Below, one piece after another: positions 35,028-44,042 of a DNA stretch of 64,000 nt. A model generated the notes under the pieces. The model was not told the origin of the DNA. It did no database searches and saw only the letters and a program-made list of their open reading frames with translations. Source of the DNA: an uncultured Erysipelotrichaceae bacterium (GTDB lineage Bacteria; Bacillota_I; Bacilli_A; Erysipelotrichales; Erysipelotrichaceae). Numbering within the stretch: the first letter of the stretch is position 1; each line of letters starts with the position of its first letter. The DNA lies in contig CALVFJ010000002.1 of assembly GCA_944326795.1 (NCBI GenBank), positions 38,609 through 102,608 of the forward strand, in the 5' to 3' direction. The position numbers and the translations under genes were made by a program.

Positions 35028-35836
35028 TCATTTTGAAAGATCGCTTCGATCCGATCATGGATGCGCATCTAGAAAAGATCAGATGTCATAAAAAAATAGG
35101 CATTTATATCGAAGATGAAGGCATTGCCCCTAAAAAAGAGCGGATCGCCATGGTTAAAAAGGTTATTGCTCCATATCGTCATGTCTTTATCGTCGATAAG
35201 ATAAAAACTGATGATGAGATCATTTCGCTAGATTTAACAAAAGCTTATGATCAGATATATCAAGGAGAGCTTTATCGTTTAGCGCCTAAGATTCGCTGGT
35301 ATATCTTAAAACATGGTTTATATCTTGAGAGGATCGTGGAAAATCATAATCATGGCAAACGTTTGGCACATGTGCATTCCATGTGTGCTTTAGCTTTACA
35401 AATTGCCAGATGGCACCATGTGGATGAAGTGCAGGTCAAAATATGTGCCTTGATGCATGATATCTATAAACAAGCCGATAAGCAAAGCTGTCAACAGCTG
35501 ATGATGACATATTTTCCGCAATATGCTGCGCAAGATCCGGCTTTATATCATCAATATCTTGGCGCTTGGTTCATGCGTCATCGTCTGGGGATAAATGATC
35601 GCAAGATGTATGAAGCCATCATGTATCATACGACCGGCGAAAAAACTAGCAAGCTAGCTATGATCATTTTTATAGCTGATAAGCTTGATCCATCGCGCGG
35701 CTATGATGTTAGCCATCAGCTAGCTGTTGTAAAAAATAATTTAAAGGCGGGCTTTGAACTGGTAAAAAAGGAACAAATCGCCTATATTACACAAGTGGAG
35801 GGGAAACAAATTGGAATTACTAGAAGTCGTATATAA
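35024..35836 (+). CDS. yqeK: YqeK-type HD phosphohydrolase fused to a degenerate NadD-like domain
   Basis: A 270-residue protein. Residues from about 108 on match YqeK, an HD-domain hydrolase that symmetrically splits Ap4A: HVHSMCALALQIA and the His145-Asp146 pair in ALMHDIYK. The first 105 residues look like the two ends of NadD (nicotinate-mononucleotide adenylyltransferase). FDPIMDAHL stands in the place of FDPIHxGHL, and the stretch ending IRWYILKHGLY resembles the NadD C-terminus. The catalytic HxGH is changed to MDAH, the ISSTxIR motif is gone, and about 90 central residues are missing. nadD and yqeK are adjacent genes in Bacillus and are fused in some Mollicutes. NadD activity is therefore unlikely here. 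Confidence 0.82.
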   Translation: MIILKDRFDPIMDAHLEKIRCHKKIGIYIEDEGIAPKKERIAMVKKVIAPYRHVFIVDKIKTDDEIISLDLTKAYDQIYQGELYRLAPKIRWYILKHGLYLERIVENHNHGKRLAHVHSMCALALQIARWHHVDEVQVKICALMHDIYKQADKQSCQQLMMTYFPQYAAQDPALYHQYLGAWFMRHRLGINDRKMYEAIMYHTTGEKTSKLAMIIFIADKLDPSRGYDVSHQLAVVKNNLKAGFELVKKEQIAYITQVEGKQIGITRSRI

Positions 35837-36146
35837 TGCCATTGAAGATCGCTTAGGCGAAAATATCGTCGTGATCAATTTGGAAAAAGTAAATCCGTTC
35901 AATGATTATATGGTCATCTGCAGTGCATCTAATGGCCGCAAAGCGATGTCGATCGTAAATAATATCAAGGATGAAGCATTTAAGCATGGATATGATGTCA
36001 GGACCATTGAAGGCGATGAACAAAGTGACTGGATCTTGATCGATCTTTATTCGGTAATCGTTCATGTTTTTGTTGATGGTCAGCGCGATGTATATAACCT
36101 AGAAAACTTATGGCTGGATCAGCCAAGGGTCAAGATGCCATTATGA
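35811..36146 (+). CDS. rsfS: Ribosomal silencing factor RsfS
   Basis: A 111-residue RsfS/YqeL protein that binds uL14 and blocks subunit joining in starved cells. Motifs include NPFNDYMVICSASNGRKAMSIV and the family's SDWILIDLYSVIVHVF. It starts at TTG, supported by GGAGGGG 8 nt upstream, and overlaps yqeK by 26 nt. A YqeM-type methyltransferase follows with an ATGA overlap. Confidence 0.94.
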   Translation: MELLEVVYNAIEDRLGENIVVINLEKVNPFNDYMVICSASNGRKAMSIVNNIKDEAFKHGYDVRTIEGDEQSDWILIDLYSVIVHVFVDGQRDVYNLENLWLDQPRVKMPL

Positions 36147-36829
36147 TCTATGATAGCTTAGCGCATTATTATGATGCCTTGGTAAAAGATGATGAAGCAA
36201 CGATAAGATGGTGTGATTTTGTCGATCGTCATGCCAAGGGCAACAAGATCTTGGAATTAGCATGCGGATCAGGCGAGATTTCACATGAGCTCACTAAAAG
36301 AGGTTATGATCTTTTAGCAACGGATATCAGCCAAAGCATGCTGCAAGAGCTTAACCAAAAATATCCTGAGGTTAAGACCAAGCAACTAGATATGACAAAT
36401 TTTGAACTTGATGAAAAATATGATACGATCATCTGCTTTTGCGACAGCATCAATTATTTAAGTGATTATCGATCGATGTTTGATCGGGTAAGCGATCATT
36501 TACGTTCAGGCGGCACTTTTTTGTTTGATATGCATAGCTTGGATCGCTTGGCAGAATTTAAAGAAATGTTCATTGAAGAAGGCTATATCTTAGATGTTCC
36601 ATATCAATGGACGATCGTTAGCGATGAAGATTGCATTCATCAACATTTTGTTTTTTACCAAAAAGATGGAATGATCCAGGAACAGCATGTTCAACATGTC
36701 TTTGATCCGCCTGAGGTCATCGATGAGCTGCAGATTCGGGGCTTTAAACTAAAGATATATACGGACTTTGATCTACCAGGCCTTCAGATGGGCGAAAAGA
36801 TCTTTATCGTGGGGGAGAAAACTATATGA
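36143..36829 (+). CDS. yqeM: SAM-dependent methyltransferase, YqeM family
   Basis: A 228-residue class I methyltransferase. The SAM-binding motif is ILELACGSGEISHELT, followed by LLATDIS and the post-II motif CFCDSINYL. It is the usual last gene of this operon, and its substrate is unknown. The ATG at 36143 forms ATGA with the rsfS stop, and AAGGGT lies upstream. The next gene overlaps by 4 nt. Confidence 0.9.
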   Translation: MIYDSLAHYYDALVKDDEATIRWCDFVDRHAKGNKILELACGSGEISHELTKRGYDLLATDISQSMLQELNQKYPEVKTKQLDMTNFELDEKYDTIICFCDSINYLSDYRSMFDRVSDHLRSGGTFLFDMHSLDRLAEFKEMFIEEGYILDVPYQWTIVSDEDCIHQHFVFYQKDGMIQEQHVQHVFDPPEVIDELQIRGFKLKIYTDFDLPGLQMGEKIFIVGEKTI

Positions 36830-37503
36830 TAGCAATTATCGGCGCAATGGAAGAGGAAGTAAGAGCCATTTTAGCTTTAACTTCAGCTTATGAAAAAAAA
36901 GTAATTCATGGCATTGATTTTTATGAAGCAACATTAACTGAACGCAAGGTGGTCATCATGAAATGTGGTGTAGCTAAATGCGCGGCAGCGATATCAACGA
37001 CGATCTTGTTGGAAAATTATCAGATCGATGGGGCGATCAACATTGGTACGGCAGGCGGCTTGGAAGAAAGCCAGGAAGTACTAGATGTCGTCATAGGTAC
37101 GCATGTTTGCAATTATGATCTTGATGTTCCCGGCTGGGATAAGCAGATCGATAATCCTAAGGTAGCTTATAAAGCTGACGAAAGGTTCGTGCAGCTGGCG
37201 CAAGCCATCATTGGCGATGATCCCCATGTCCATGTGGGATTGGTTGCGACCGGCGATACCTTTGTTCATGAACCTTGGCAGATTGAAAGGATCAAAAATG
37301 CATATCCGCAAGCTTTATGCGCCGAAATGGAAGGCTCGGCCATCGCGCAAGCTTGTCAGCATTTTAATAAGCCTTTTGTGATCATTCGTTCATTGTCTGA
37401 TGTATGTGCTCATGGCAATAGCGTGATCTCTTTTGAAGAATATATTGAAAAAGCAAGTGCGCGCAGTGCTATGTGGTGTCAGCAGCTGGTTTCTCAACTA
37501 TAA
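36826..37503 (+). CDS. mtnN: 5'-methylthioadenosine/S-adenosylhomocysteine nucleosidase
   Basis: A 225-residue nucleosidase that removes adenine from MTA and SAH, recycling the by-products of SAM reactions. It starts MIAIIGAMEEEV as in Pfs/MtnN. The GTAGGL loop, the substrate-binding CAEMEGSAIAQ and the catalytic Asp in IIRSLSDVC are present. It overlaps the methyltransferase gene by 4 nt, which fits its role in clearing SAH. Confidence 0.95.
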   Translation: MIAIIGAMEEEVRAILALTSAYEKKVIHGIDFYEATLTERKVVIMKCGVAKCAAAISTTILLENYQIDGAINIGTAGGLEESQEVLDVVIGTHVCNYDLDVPGWDKQIDNPKVAYKADERFVQLAQAIIGDDPHVHVGLVATGDTFVHEPWQIERIKNAYPQALCAEMEGSAIAQACQHFNKPFVIIRSLSDVCAHGNSVISFEEYIEKASARSAMWCQQLVSQL

Positions 37504-37523
37504 AAAAAGGATCATAACGATCC
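37502..37523 (-). terminator. Terminator of the minus-strand HAD gene
   Basis: The stem GGATC/GATCC with an ATAAC loop has a run of seven Ts on the minus-strand side only. It overlaps the stop codon of the HAD gene and starts at the end of mtnN. Confidence 0.65.
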
Positions 37524-38174
37524 TAATAATTCTGTTAGTTTAGTAATTTCTAAATCGCATTTGACCTGTTGTTTTTCCTGGTTTTGCCAGTTAAAGTAAC
37601 AGGTTTTTAAGTTGGCTTTTTGAGCGCCTTGAATATCAGTCAGTGGATTATCACCAATCATCATGATGGCATCGGCGTTATAACCTGATGCTTTGATACA
37701 ATGGTCAAAAAAGGCTTTTTCCGGTTTGGCATGACCAATTTCTTTGGAACAGTAAATAGCCTGAAAATAATCTTTTAACCCGGCTTTTTGTAGGCGTTGG
37801 CTTTGAAGATTATATTCGCTGTTAGATGCTACGAATAATGCATATTTTTTACTAAGTGAGCGGATGACCTCCGTAGCGCCATCAATTAGAAATATTTGTT
37901 TGGAAATCTGATCTAAGAACATGTCGTTGAAGCTGACAGCGTCAAAGTCATCGCCGAAGATCATCAGATGTCGTTTGAGCATTAGATCGTGACGGCTGAT
38001 CTTGCCTAGATCATGTTGATGCCATAATTGATGATTGATTACGGTATATTTTTGATATAATTGTTCATTATAAGGGATTTTAAAGGCTTCACAGCTGTTT
38101 TTGTATGCTTGATGGGCACTTGGTTCAAATGCCAGCAAAGTATCGTCTACGTCAAAGAAAAGAGCTTTGATCAT
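37512..38174 (-). CDS. HAD-family nucleotidase (YjjG-like)
   Basis: A 220-residue HAD hydrolase. The nucleophile motif FFDVDDTLLAFEPSAH, the motif VASNSEYNLQ and the terminal IGDNPLTDIQGAQKANL match the YjjG/YfnB group of non-canonical pyrimidine nucleotidases. Its substrate is inferred from family only. It lies 4 nt into the end of the upstream membrane-anchored gene and is probably translated together with it. Confidence 0.85.
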   Translation of the reverse strand: MIKALFFDVDDTLLAFEPSAHQAYKNSCEAFKIPYNEQLYQKYTVINHQLWHQHDLGKISRHDLMLKRHLMIFGDDFDAVSFNDMFLDQISKQIFLIDGATEVIRSLSKKYALFVASNSEYNLQSQRLQKAGLKDYFQAIYCSKEIGHAKPEKAFFDHCIKASGYNADAIMMIGDNPLTDIQGAQKANLKTCYFNWQNQEKQQVKCDLEITKLTELLGSL

Positions 38175-38698
38175 GGCATTAGTACCTCTTCGATCATTTC
38201 GCCATCATATTGGCCGTTCAATGCCAACCAATTAAGGATATCATTGCTGCTCAATGGATTGGTATCGTCCCATACTAAGCTGTTATTGATCGTTAGCTCA
38301 CCATAATTATTAGATACGCTAACAAAGGCTGGATAATTATTTATGTTCCATTCTTGGCTCAAACGATCGATGCTGCCATCATCAACCAAAGATTGGATGT
38401 TGACATATTCGACGATATCATCGATCCTTTTATTTTTTAGTTCGCTGTTAACTGCCGAATATAAGGTATTGGTAATATACTGACAATTATCGTTATTATT
38501 GGTACAAAACAAATAGTAAGTCGTTGAAGAATCGCCGTTGCTTAAGGCATATTGTCTGGCACCATCATATTCGATCATGATATCCATAGCAGCTAAACTG
38601 CTATGAGCATCATTTGCTTCAAAAAATCTATATAAACCTAGCGCAATGCTAGCTAAGGCTATCAAAACCATAAAAGAATACAATAAACGTTTGAACAT
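38171..38698 (-). CDS. Membrane-anchored, thioredoxin-fold-like protein lacking a CXXC motif
   Basis: A 175-residue protein. The N-terminus is a single hydrophobic helix (about residues 6-25) that is either a signal anchor or an uncleaved signal peptide. The exported part has a thioredoxin-like pattern. A beta strand plus a Cys pair (YYLFCTNNNDNCQYI) sits where redox proteins carry CXXC. Near the cis-Pro position is NNYPAFVSVS. The two cysteines are six residues apart, so a classic CXXC reaction is unlikely. The ATG at 38698 follows GGAGG. Fold assignment is tentative. Confidence 0.6.
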   Translation of the reverse strand: MFKRLLYSFMVLIALASIALGLYRFFEANDAHSSLAAMDIMIEYDGARQYALSNGDSSTTYYLFCTNNNDNCQYITNTLYSAVNSELKNKRIDDIVEYVNIQSLVDDGSIDRLSQEWNINNYPAFVSVSNNYGELTINNSLVWDDTNPLSSNDILNWLALNGQYDGEMIEEVLMP

Positions 38699-38805
38699 CT
38701 TAACCTCCAAGATCAAGATAAATGATAACATTTTTAAGCTTTAGATGCAATTTTTATGTCATCATGCAATGACAAATAAATTATGTTTATGATAGAACAT
38801 ATTGA

Positions 38806-38814
38806 TGCTATAAT
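38806..38814 (+). promoter_or_regulatory. Extended -10 promoter for dnaD-nth
   Basis: TGC directly precedes TATAAT, giving a TGn-extended -10 about 35 bp before the dnaD ATG at 38849. A promoter here excludes the longer reading from 38783. Confidence 0.55.
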
Positions 38815-38848
38815 ACAAGATACGCAAATGGTTTTAAGGAGAAACAAA

Positions 38849-39352
38849 ATGAAATGGTATAAACAAAATTATGTCAATCGTCGCGATTGGGTCTTAGATA
38901 ATCTTGAAAATCTTCAACTTTCACACTTTGAGGCTTTGGTGGTCTTGCTTATCGATTTTTGCAATGTCAATGATATACCGGTAAATCTCGAATATCTAGC
39001 AGCCAAATGTCATTGTGATACCAGTGATATCGATAAGGTCATCAGCATCTTATGTTCAAAAAATTACTTGGATATCAAGGCTATCAGTAAAAATATCGTT
39101 TTTGATCTAAGCCGGTTGTTTGATAGCGATACGAACAAACAACAAGTTGAGAACTACGCTTCGATCTTTGATCTTTTTGAAAGTGAATTTGGACGCCCGT
39201 TAGTAGCTGATGAACTTTCAAAGATCAATGAATGGCTAAAAAGATATGATAGCAAGCTGATCATCTATGCTTTAAGACAGGCTTCGATGTATCAAAAAGT
39301 TAATTTTGCCTATATCCAAAAAGTATTGGAGAATAAAAGCAATGAACGCTAA
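38849..39352 (+). CDS. dnaD: DnaD-type primosome protein
   Basis: A 167-residue protein with a winged-helix N-terminal domain (about residues 20-95) and a C-terminal DnaD domain (about 105-165) with FESEFGRPLVADELSKINEWL. DnaD acts with DnaB/DnaI to load helicase at oriC and at stalled forks. It is shorter than Bacillus DnaD (232 residues), mainly at the tail. AAGGAG precedes this ATG. nth overlaps its 3' end, as in the Bacillus dnaD-nth-ponA arrangement. Confidence 0.87.
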   Translation: MKWYKQNYVNRRDWVLDNLENLQLSHFEALVVLLIDFCNVNDIPVNLEYLAAKCHCDTSDIDKVISILCSKNYLDIKAISKNIVFDLSRLFDSDTNKQQVENYASIFDLFESEFGRPLVADELSKINEWLKRYDSKLIIYALRQASMYQKVNFAYIQKVLENKSNER

Positions 39353-39971
39353 TGAGATCATCGATATCTTGGAAACCATGTATCCGGATGCCCATTGTGA
39401 ATTGATCTATCATAATAGCTTTGAACTAGCTATCGCGGTCATGCTGAGCGCGCAAACGACGGATAATGCGGTCAATCGGGTCACGCCGGCTTTGTTTGCA
39501 CGTTTTGACAGCGTAGAAGCTTTTGCTAATGCTACGGTGGATGAAATTGCTCGTTATATCAAAAGTATTGGCTTATATCGCAATAAAGCTAATAACATTC
39601 AAAAATTAGCTCAAAAATTATTGCTAGAATATGATGGCAAGATCCCTGATAATATGGAAGATCTTACATCCTTACCGGGGCTAGGCCGCAAAAGTGCGAA
39701 TGTGATCTTAAGCGAATGCTTTCAGGTGCCATCGATCGCGGTAGACACCCATGTGGAAAGGATTGCCAAGCGGCTAAGACTGGCATATAAAAACGATAGC
39801 GTATTAACGGTCGAAAGAAAATTACAGAAAAAGATCGAGCGCTCAAGATGGATCAAAGCACATCATTTAATGATCTTTTTTGGCCGTTATAAGTGTAAAG
39901 CAATCAATCCTGATTGTACGGATTGTCCATTTCAAGGTTTTTGCCGAAAGGATGTCTTAAAAAATAAGTGA
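39342..39971 (+). CDS. nth: Endonuclease III
   Basis: A 209-residue base-excision glycosylase/AP lyase for oxidised pyrimidines. The helix-hairpin-helix LPGLGRKSANVIL contains the catalytic Lys. The catalytic Asp lies in VDTHVERI. The four-cysteine iron-sulfur loop C-x6-C-x2-C-x5-C lies near the C-terminus. The ATG at 39342 overlaps dnaD by 11 nt, with GGAG upstream. Confidence 0.95.
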   Translation: MNANEIIDILETMYPDAHCELIYHNSFELAIAVMLSAQTTDNAVNRVTPALFARFDSVEAFANATVDEIARYIKSIGLYRNKANNIQKLAQKLLLEYDGKIPDNMEDLTSLPGLGRKSANVILSECFQVPSIAVDTHVERIAKRLRLAYKNDSVLTVERKLQKKIERSRWIKAHHLMIFFGRYKCKAINPDCTDCPFQGFCRKDVLKNK

Positions 39972-39996
39972 TCAGCTTATGAGCTGATCATTTTTT
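39969..39996 (+). terminator. Terminator of dnaD-nth
   Basis: The inverted repeat TGATCAGC/GCTGATCA with a TTATGA loop overlaps the nth stop codon and is followed by six Ts. Confidence 0.8.
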
Positions 39997-40013
39997 ATTT
40001 GGTCAACGAACAA

Positions 40014-40046
40014 CAAAAAAATAGTCCTTTGTTTATCAAAGGACTA
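40014..40046 (-). terminator. Terminator of recU-ponA
   Basis: A stem ATAGTCCTTTG/CAAAGGACTAT with a small loop overlaps the ponA stop and leads into a seven-T run in the minus direction. Confidence 0.82.
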
Positions 40047-42980
40047 TTCAGTTGGATCAGGGCTATTATTCTCGTTATCGCTTTTTGGCGTACAACCTTT
40101 TAATGGATCTCCTTCAAAGCCGGAATTACATTCGCAAACCCCATTGACAGCAGTAGCATTTGCTCCGCAGGTTGGTGTTGGAGAAGGACTTGGCGAAGTT
40201 GTTGGGGTAGGAGATGGAGTTGCTTCAGCGATGTATTCGATAAAGACAAAGCTGATGCTGCTTAGTTGTGATTGCTTGACGCTGATGGTTTGACCGGATA
40301 CATTTTGGCCATTGTATTGAACTTCGGTCTTGCCAGCTCGGTTATTATCAACAACTTGTTTGGTTTCGTACTTATAATTGTTTGGTCCGGCCCAGTTGGT
40401 TAGATCGACCATCTTGGCATCGCTGCTTGGTACGGTGATCTTAACTTCAGCATCGACCATCTCGAATTCACTGCAGATCTCATTAGATGTCGTTGGCATA
40501 GATTCAAATGCATAATATCCGCAAACTTGAATATGACTGCCAGGATTTAAGGCAACTTGACCGCTGAAGTTTTCGGTTTCGCTAACGATTTCTTGTACTT
40601 GCTGGCCATCTTGCATGATCCGAGCTTTATAACGAATCGGACCATAGATCCATGTATAATCAAACAAACGTTTGCCCCAAGCTTCGACATAGGTATTGCC
40701 TACGCTTAACGACAGATCCATCGTATCTGGCGCAACCGTTAGCTTGCTGGCATCAGGATAAGGAGCCCAGCTGATATTTAAGGTGCCATCTTCGCTTAAG
40801 CTAGCATTGAAACTGCTTAGTTCATTTATTTCGGTGGTTTCTGGCGATACTAGCGTTGCGTTATCTTTTTGAATATAACCAGTAGTTATATAAGCTGGAT
40901 CCATGTTTTCAATTGGTGAAGCATATGGGAAGGTAGCTAAGATATGGGTGATGCTGGTCACATCATCAGGCTGAGCAACGGCGGTAGGATTTTGATCATC
41001 GGTCAAGGCGCTTAAGATCAAGCTGCTGATCTTACCTGGAATGTTCAGCTGGCTCTTTGCTGAACTGAAGTAGGTGTCAGCGTCTTTCACGCCTTTTTCA
41101 TATCCGACCCAAACAGCGGTCGTATACATCGTGGTTTCTGATACCATCCATTTATCTTTGATGGCACCTTGAGGAATATTATATTGCAGACCTTCGCTTC
41201 CCCAGTCGGTCGTACCGGTCTTGCCATATACGGGATAATTTCGCTGCAACACTTCCATATAGTTAAAGTTTGGACCTTCCACGGCATAGCGCATTAGGTC
41301 GCTGATCATGAAGGCGGTTGCGGACGAAACGACTTGGTTTTTGGCAAAATTAGCTTCATATGGTTCATTGCCGTTGTTAAATTCAATGCGGGTAATGGCA
41401 TGAGGTTGGATATAATAGCCGCCGTTCATCATCACGCTATGGGCAGCAGCTAGTTCTTCACAGCTGACGATAAAGTTTGAACCACCGATCGCATACTGGA
41501 TATCGACAAGTTCAGGATTATTCTTGACACAAGAGAAACCTAAGCTTTGCAGATAAGATCTTACGCCATCTAAGCCGATCTTATCGATGACATCTTGCAG
41601 CGTAGAAATTGCCGGGGTGTTCAAAGATCTTTCAACAGCTTCTTTTAACGTAATCTGACCAACATATTGACCGTTGGCATTTTTAATGACAAAATCGGTA
41701 CCTGCATAGATGATCGGTTGGTCGACCACCACATGACTGGTTGCCCAGCCAAGATTTTCAAAAGCTAGAGGGTAGGAAAGGATGGTCTTGACGCTTGAAC
41801 CTGGTTGCTTATATTGATCGGTCGCATGGTTTAATAGCATGCTGCCGCCTCTACCATAGTTGCGTCCGCCGCCGATCGCCACGACCTCACCGGTTTGATT
41901 GTTCATCGAGAACATGCCAATTTCCATTAGATCATCAGGAAATTGCACGCTTTCTTCTTCTCCGGCCTGGATGCGATCCATCGTTTCTTGCGCTTCTTTA
42001 TCCATTGCCGTATAGATTTCCATCGATACAGAATATGGATCTAAGCCGGTAACTTCCTGCGCTTCTTTTACCACATAATCGATGTATGATTGATAAGCAT
42101 ATTCATCATCGCCGCTAGCTTCCTGCTTGCTTGGATCAGCTAGCAGATCTTCGACCTTGATGCTAGAATATAGGTCATATTCAGCATCGGTAATATAGCC
42201 ATGATAGTTCATCATGCTCAAGACCGTATTGCGGCGGTTGGTCGCATAGTCAAGATGCTGATGCGGATTGAAAAGGCTAGGAGCATTGACGATACCGGCT
42301 AGCATGGCACTTTCCGCGGTATTTAGATCACCAACGTCTTTGCCAAAATAATATTGCGCGGCTTTTTGTACACCACGGATACCGCCGGTCCCGCCGAAAT
42401 TTATCTTATTTAAATATAATTCTAGAATGGTTTTTTTGTTGATCTTGGTTTCCAGTTCCATTGCTAAGGCAATTTCTTGGACCTTACGTTCGATTTTCTT
42501 AGGAGCACCACTACCGGTCTCATCATTGACAAAGTAAGTGTTTTTAACTAATTGCATCGTTAAGGTAGAACCGCCTTGAACAAAGGCGCCGGCTTTTAAG
42601 ACTTCTAAGCCTGATTTTGCAAAACGGGCAACATCGAAACCATTATGCCCAAAGAAACGCGAGTCTTCAATTGATACAAAAGCATCAACTAAGCTTTCAG
42701 GCAATTCATCGTAGGTAATGTTGGTCCTGATCTGACTACCGACATCGGCGATCAATTCGCCGTTGGCATCATAAATCCGGCTAGATTCTGGCGAGATAAA
42801 ATCGTCAACGATTAGCTCAGGCTTGCCCTGAAGCATGTTGGCCATAACGATCAAACCGATGCTGCCAACGATGATGCTCAAGGCAGCGATGATAGCGATG
42901 ATCATCGTAAAAAGATTTTTCTTATTTATCTTTTTCTTATGTTTTCTTTTTGGCTGTGCATGAACTTTTTTTACGGTCAT
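40044..42980 (-). CDS. ponA: Bifunctional class A penicillin-binding protein (PBP1)
   Basis: A 978-residue peptidoglycan synthase. A basic cytoplasmic tail and one transmembrane helix (about residues 25-48) precede the GT51 glycosyltransferase domain (EDSRFFGHNGFD, GGSTLTMQLVKN). The transpeptidase domain has the active-site Ser in PGSSVKT (about residue 393), SLN and KTGTTDWG (about residue 587). An Ig/fibronectin-like region follows. A Pro/Ser/Thr linker leads to a cysteine module (C-x10-C-x-C-x11-C, EGF-like spacing) at the extreme C-terminus. That last module is unusual for PBP1 and resembles one in the multi-PASTA protein at 3263-5374. It lies 11 nt after recU, and the partner gene gpsB is divergent. 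Confidence 0.95.
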   Translation of the reverse strand: MTVKKVHAQPKRKHKKKINKKNLFTMIIAIIAALSIIVGSIGLIVMANMLQGKPELIVDDFISPESSRIYDANGELIADVGSQIRTNITYDELPESLVDAFVSIEDSRFFGHNGFDVARFAKSGLEVLKAGAFVQGGSTLTMQLVKNTYFVNDETGSGAPKKIERKVQEIALAMELETKINKKTILELYLNKINFGGTGGIRGVQKAAQYYFGKDVGDLNTAESAMLAGIVNAPSLFNPHQHLDYATNRRNTVLSMMNYHGYITDAEYDLYSSIKVEDLLADPSKQEASGDDEYAYQSYIDYVVKEAQEVTGLDPYSVSMEIYTAMDKEAQETMDRIQAGEEESVQFPDDLMEIGMFSMNNQTGEVVAIGGGRNYGRGGSMLLNHATDQYKQPGSSVKTILSYPLAFENLGWATSHVVVDQPIIYAGTDFVIKNANGQYVGQITLKEAVERSLNTPAISTLQDVIDKIGLDGVRSYLQSLGFSCVKNNPELVDIQYAIGGSNFIVSCEELAAAHSVMMNGGYYIQPHAITRIEFNNGNEPYEANFAKNQVVSSATAFMISDLMRYAVEGPNFNYMEVLQRNYPVYGKTGTTDWGSEGLQYNIPQGAIKDKWMVSETTMYTTAVWVGYEKGVKDADTYFSSAKSQLNIPGKISSLILSALTDDQNPTAVAQPDDVTSITHILATFPYASPIENMDPAYITTGYIQKDNATLVSPETTEINELSSFNASLSEDGTLNISWAPYPDASKLTVAPDTMDLSLSVGNTYVEAWGKRLFDYTWIYGPIRYKARIMQDGQQVQEIVSETENFSGQVALNPGSHIQVCGYYAFESMPTTSNEICSEFEMVDAEVKITVPSSDAKMVDLTNWAGPNNYKYETKQVVDNNRAGKTEVQYNGQNVSGQTISVKQSQLSSISFVFIEYIAEATPSPTPTTSPSPSPTPTCGANATAVNGVCECNSGFEGDPLKGCTPKSDNENNSPDPTE

Positions 42981-42991
42981 ATTTGCCTCCT

Positions 42992-43558
42992 TTAAAAATA
43001 TAATTTATCGACTATTTGTAGATAGTCGACCGGTTTTAATAAGTTATACCCAATGATTATACCATTTTCTTCAAACCAAGCATATGGGATCGATTTACGC
43101 GTTTGGTGCTGATAAAAATCAACGATCTTATTTGCGGGGACAAAATAGGTCGTGCCAAGCTTGGTAAAACGGAAGATCACAAAGGCAATGGCACCATGTT
43201 TGATAACGCTAGCTAAATGCGTGATTTGATGCGGATGGATCGATGCCAAAGGAAAAGCTGTCTTGCTGGCACATTCCTTTGCTTCAAAATCGATGGCCTT
43301 TCCACGATAGACCCCATTATAATCAGTCGTGCTCGGTACCTTGAAATAAGCTTCGATGATCTTTGCTTTGTCTCTTGCCGGATAATCCACGCGCACGATC
43401 TGGATCGGCGTAGGTTTTTTGTGGATATTGGCAATATCACTGACTAGATAATATTTATTGGTTTTGTTGATATCATCTTCCAGCTGCATGCCGCGGTTGG
43501 ATGCGCTGGCCGTGATATGATTTAGATTGCTTTTTTTTCCGTTAGGATAATTAATCAA
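42992..43558 (-). CDS. recU: Holliday junction resolvase RecU
   Basis: A 188-residue RecU resolvase that cuts four-way junctions during recombination and chromosome segregation. It begins MINYPNGKKSNLNH at TTG. The nuclease core includes YRGKAIDFEAKE (with the catalytic D-x-E-x-K pattern), PLASIHPHQITHL and FVIFRF. It is paired with ponA as in Bacillus. A minus-strand TATAAT at 43576-43581 is the probable -10, close to the start. Confidence 0.94.
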   Translation of the reverse strand: MINYPNGKKSNLNHITASASNRGMQLEDDINKTNKYYLVSDIANIHKKPTPIQIVRVDYPARDKAKIIEAYFKVPSTTDYNGVYRGKAIDFEAKECASKTAFPLASIHPHQITHLASVIKHGAIAFVIFRFTKLGTTYFVPANKIVDFYQHQTRKSIPYAWFEENGIIIGYNLLKPVDYLQIVDKLYF

Positions 43559-43669
43559 TTTTGATCACCAAAAACATTATACAATTTTTGATTTGAGAAA
43601 TAAACAAAAACTAATGTTTACGAATAGGCCGTAATGTATTAAAATAAAACCTATATATTAAAGAAGATA

Positions 43670-43697
43670 TTGAATTTTCAATTTGGTTTTGTATAAT
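43670..43697 (+). promoter_or_regulatory. Promoter of gpsB (and probably rnpB)
   Basis: TTGAAT (43670-43675), a 16-bp spacer and TATAAT (43692-43697). RNA would start near 43704, favouring the ATG at 43719 as gpsB start over that at 43710. Confidence 0.6.
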
Positions 43698-43718
43698 TAA
43701 AAGGGATGGATGGTAGAT

Positions 43719-44042
43719 ATGACTAATAAATTAAATTTAGATATTCATACAATTTTAGATACGCAGTTCAATATTGATTTTAAAGGCTATAGTCCAAAAG
43801 ATGTCGATGCCTTTTTAGATCTGGTCATGGAAGACTATGAAACCTATCAGAATATCAGTGCTCAACTTAATGAAAGAGTAAGCGAACTGGAAAGGACCAA
43901 TGCATCATTAAGAGCTAAACTTATTGAACTAGAAGCTAAGACCCGTTCATATGAAGAAAATGCCGGAACTAATATCAGCAATGTTGATATCTTGAAACGT
44001 CTTTCCCGTTTGGAACAGGAAGTATACGGCAATAAACGTTAA
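43719..44042 (+). CDS. gpsB: Cell-division adaptor GpsB
   Basis: A 107-residue DivIVA-like coiled-coil protein that shuttles PBP1 between septum and side wall. The N-terminal lipid/PBP-binding domain contains FNIDFKGYSPKDVDAFLD. A coiled coil spans about residues 40-80, and the C-terminal trimerisation part is NVDILKRLSRLEQEVYG. These blocks match Bacillus GpsB closely. It is divergent from recU-ponA, whose PBP1 product is its known partner. Its TAA stop lies inside the 5' strand of the rnpB P1 helix. Confidence 0.94.
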   Translation: MTNKLNLDIHTILDTQFNIDFKGYSPKDVDAFLDLVMEDYETYQNISAQLNERVSELERTNASLRAKLIELEAKTRSYEENAGTNISNVDILKRLSRLEQEVYGNKR

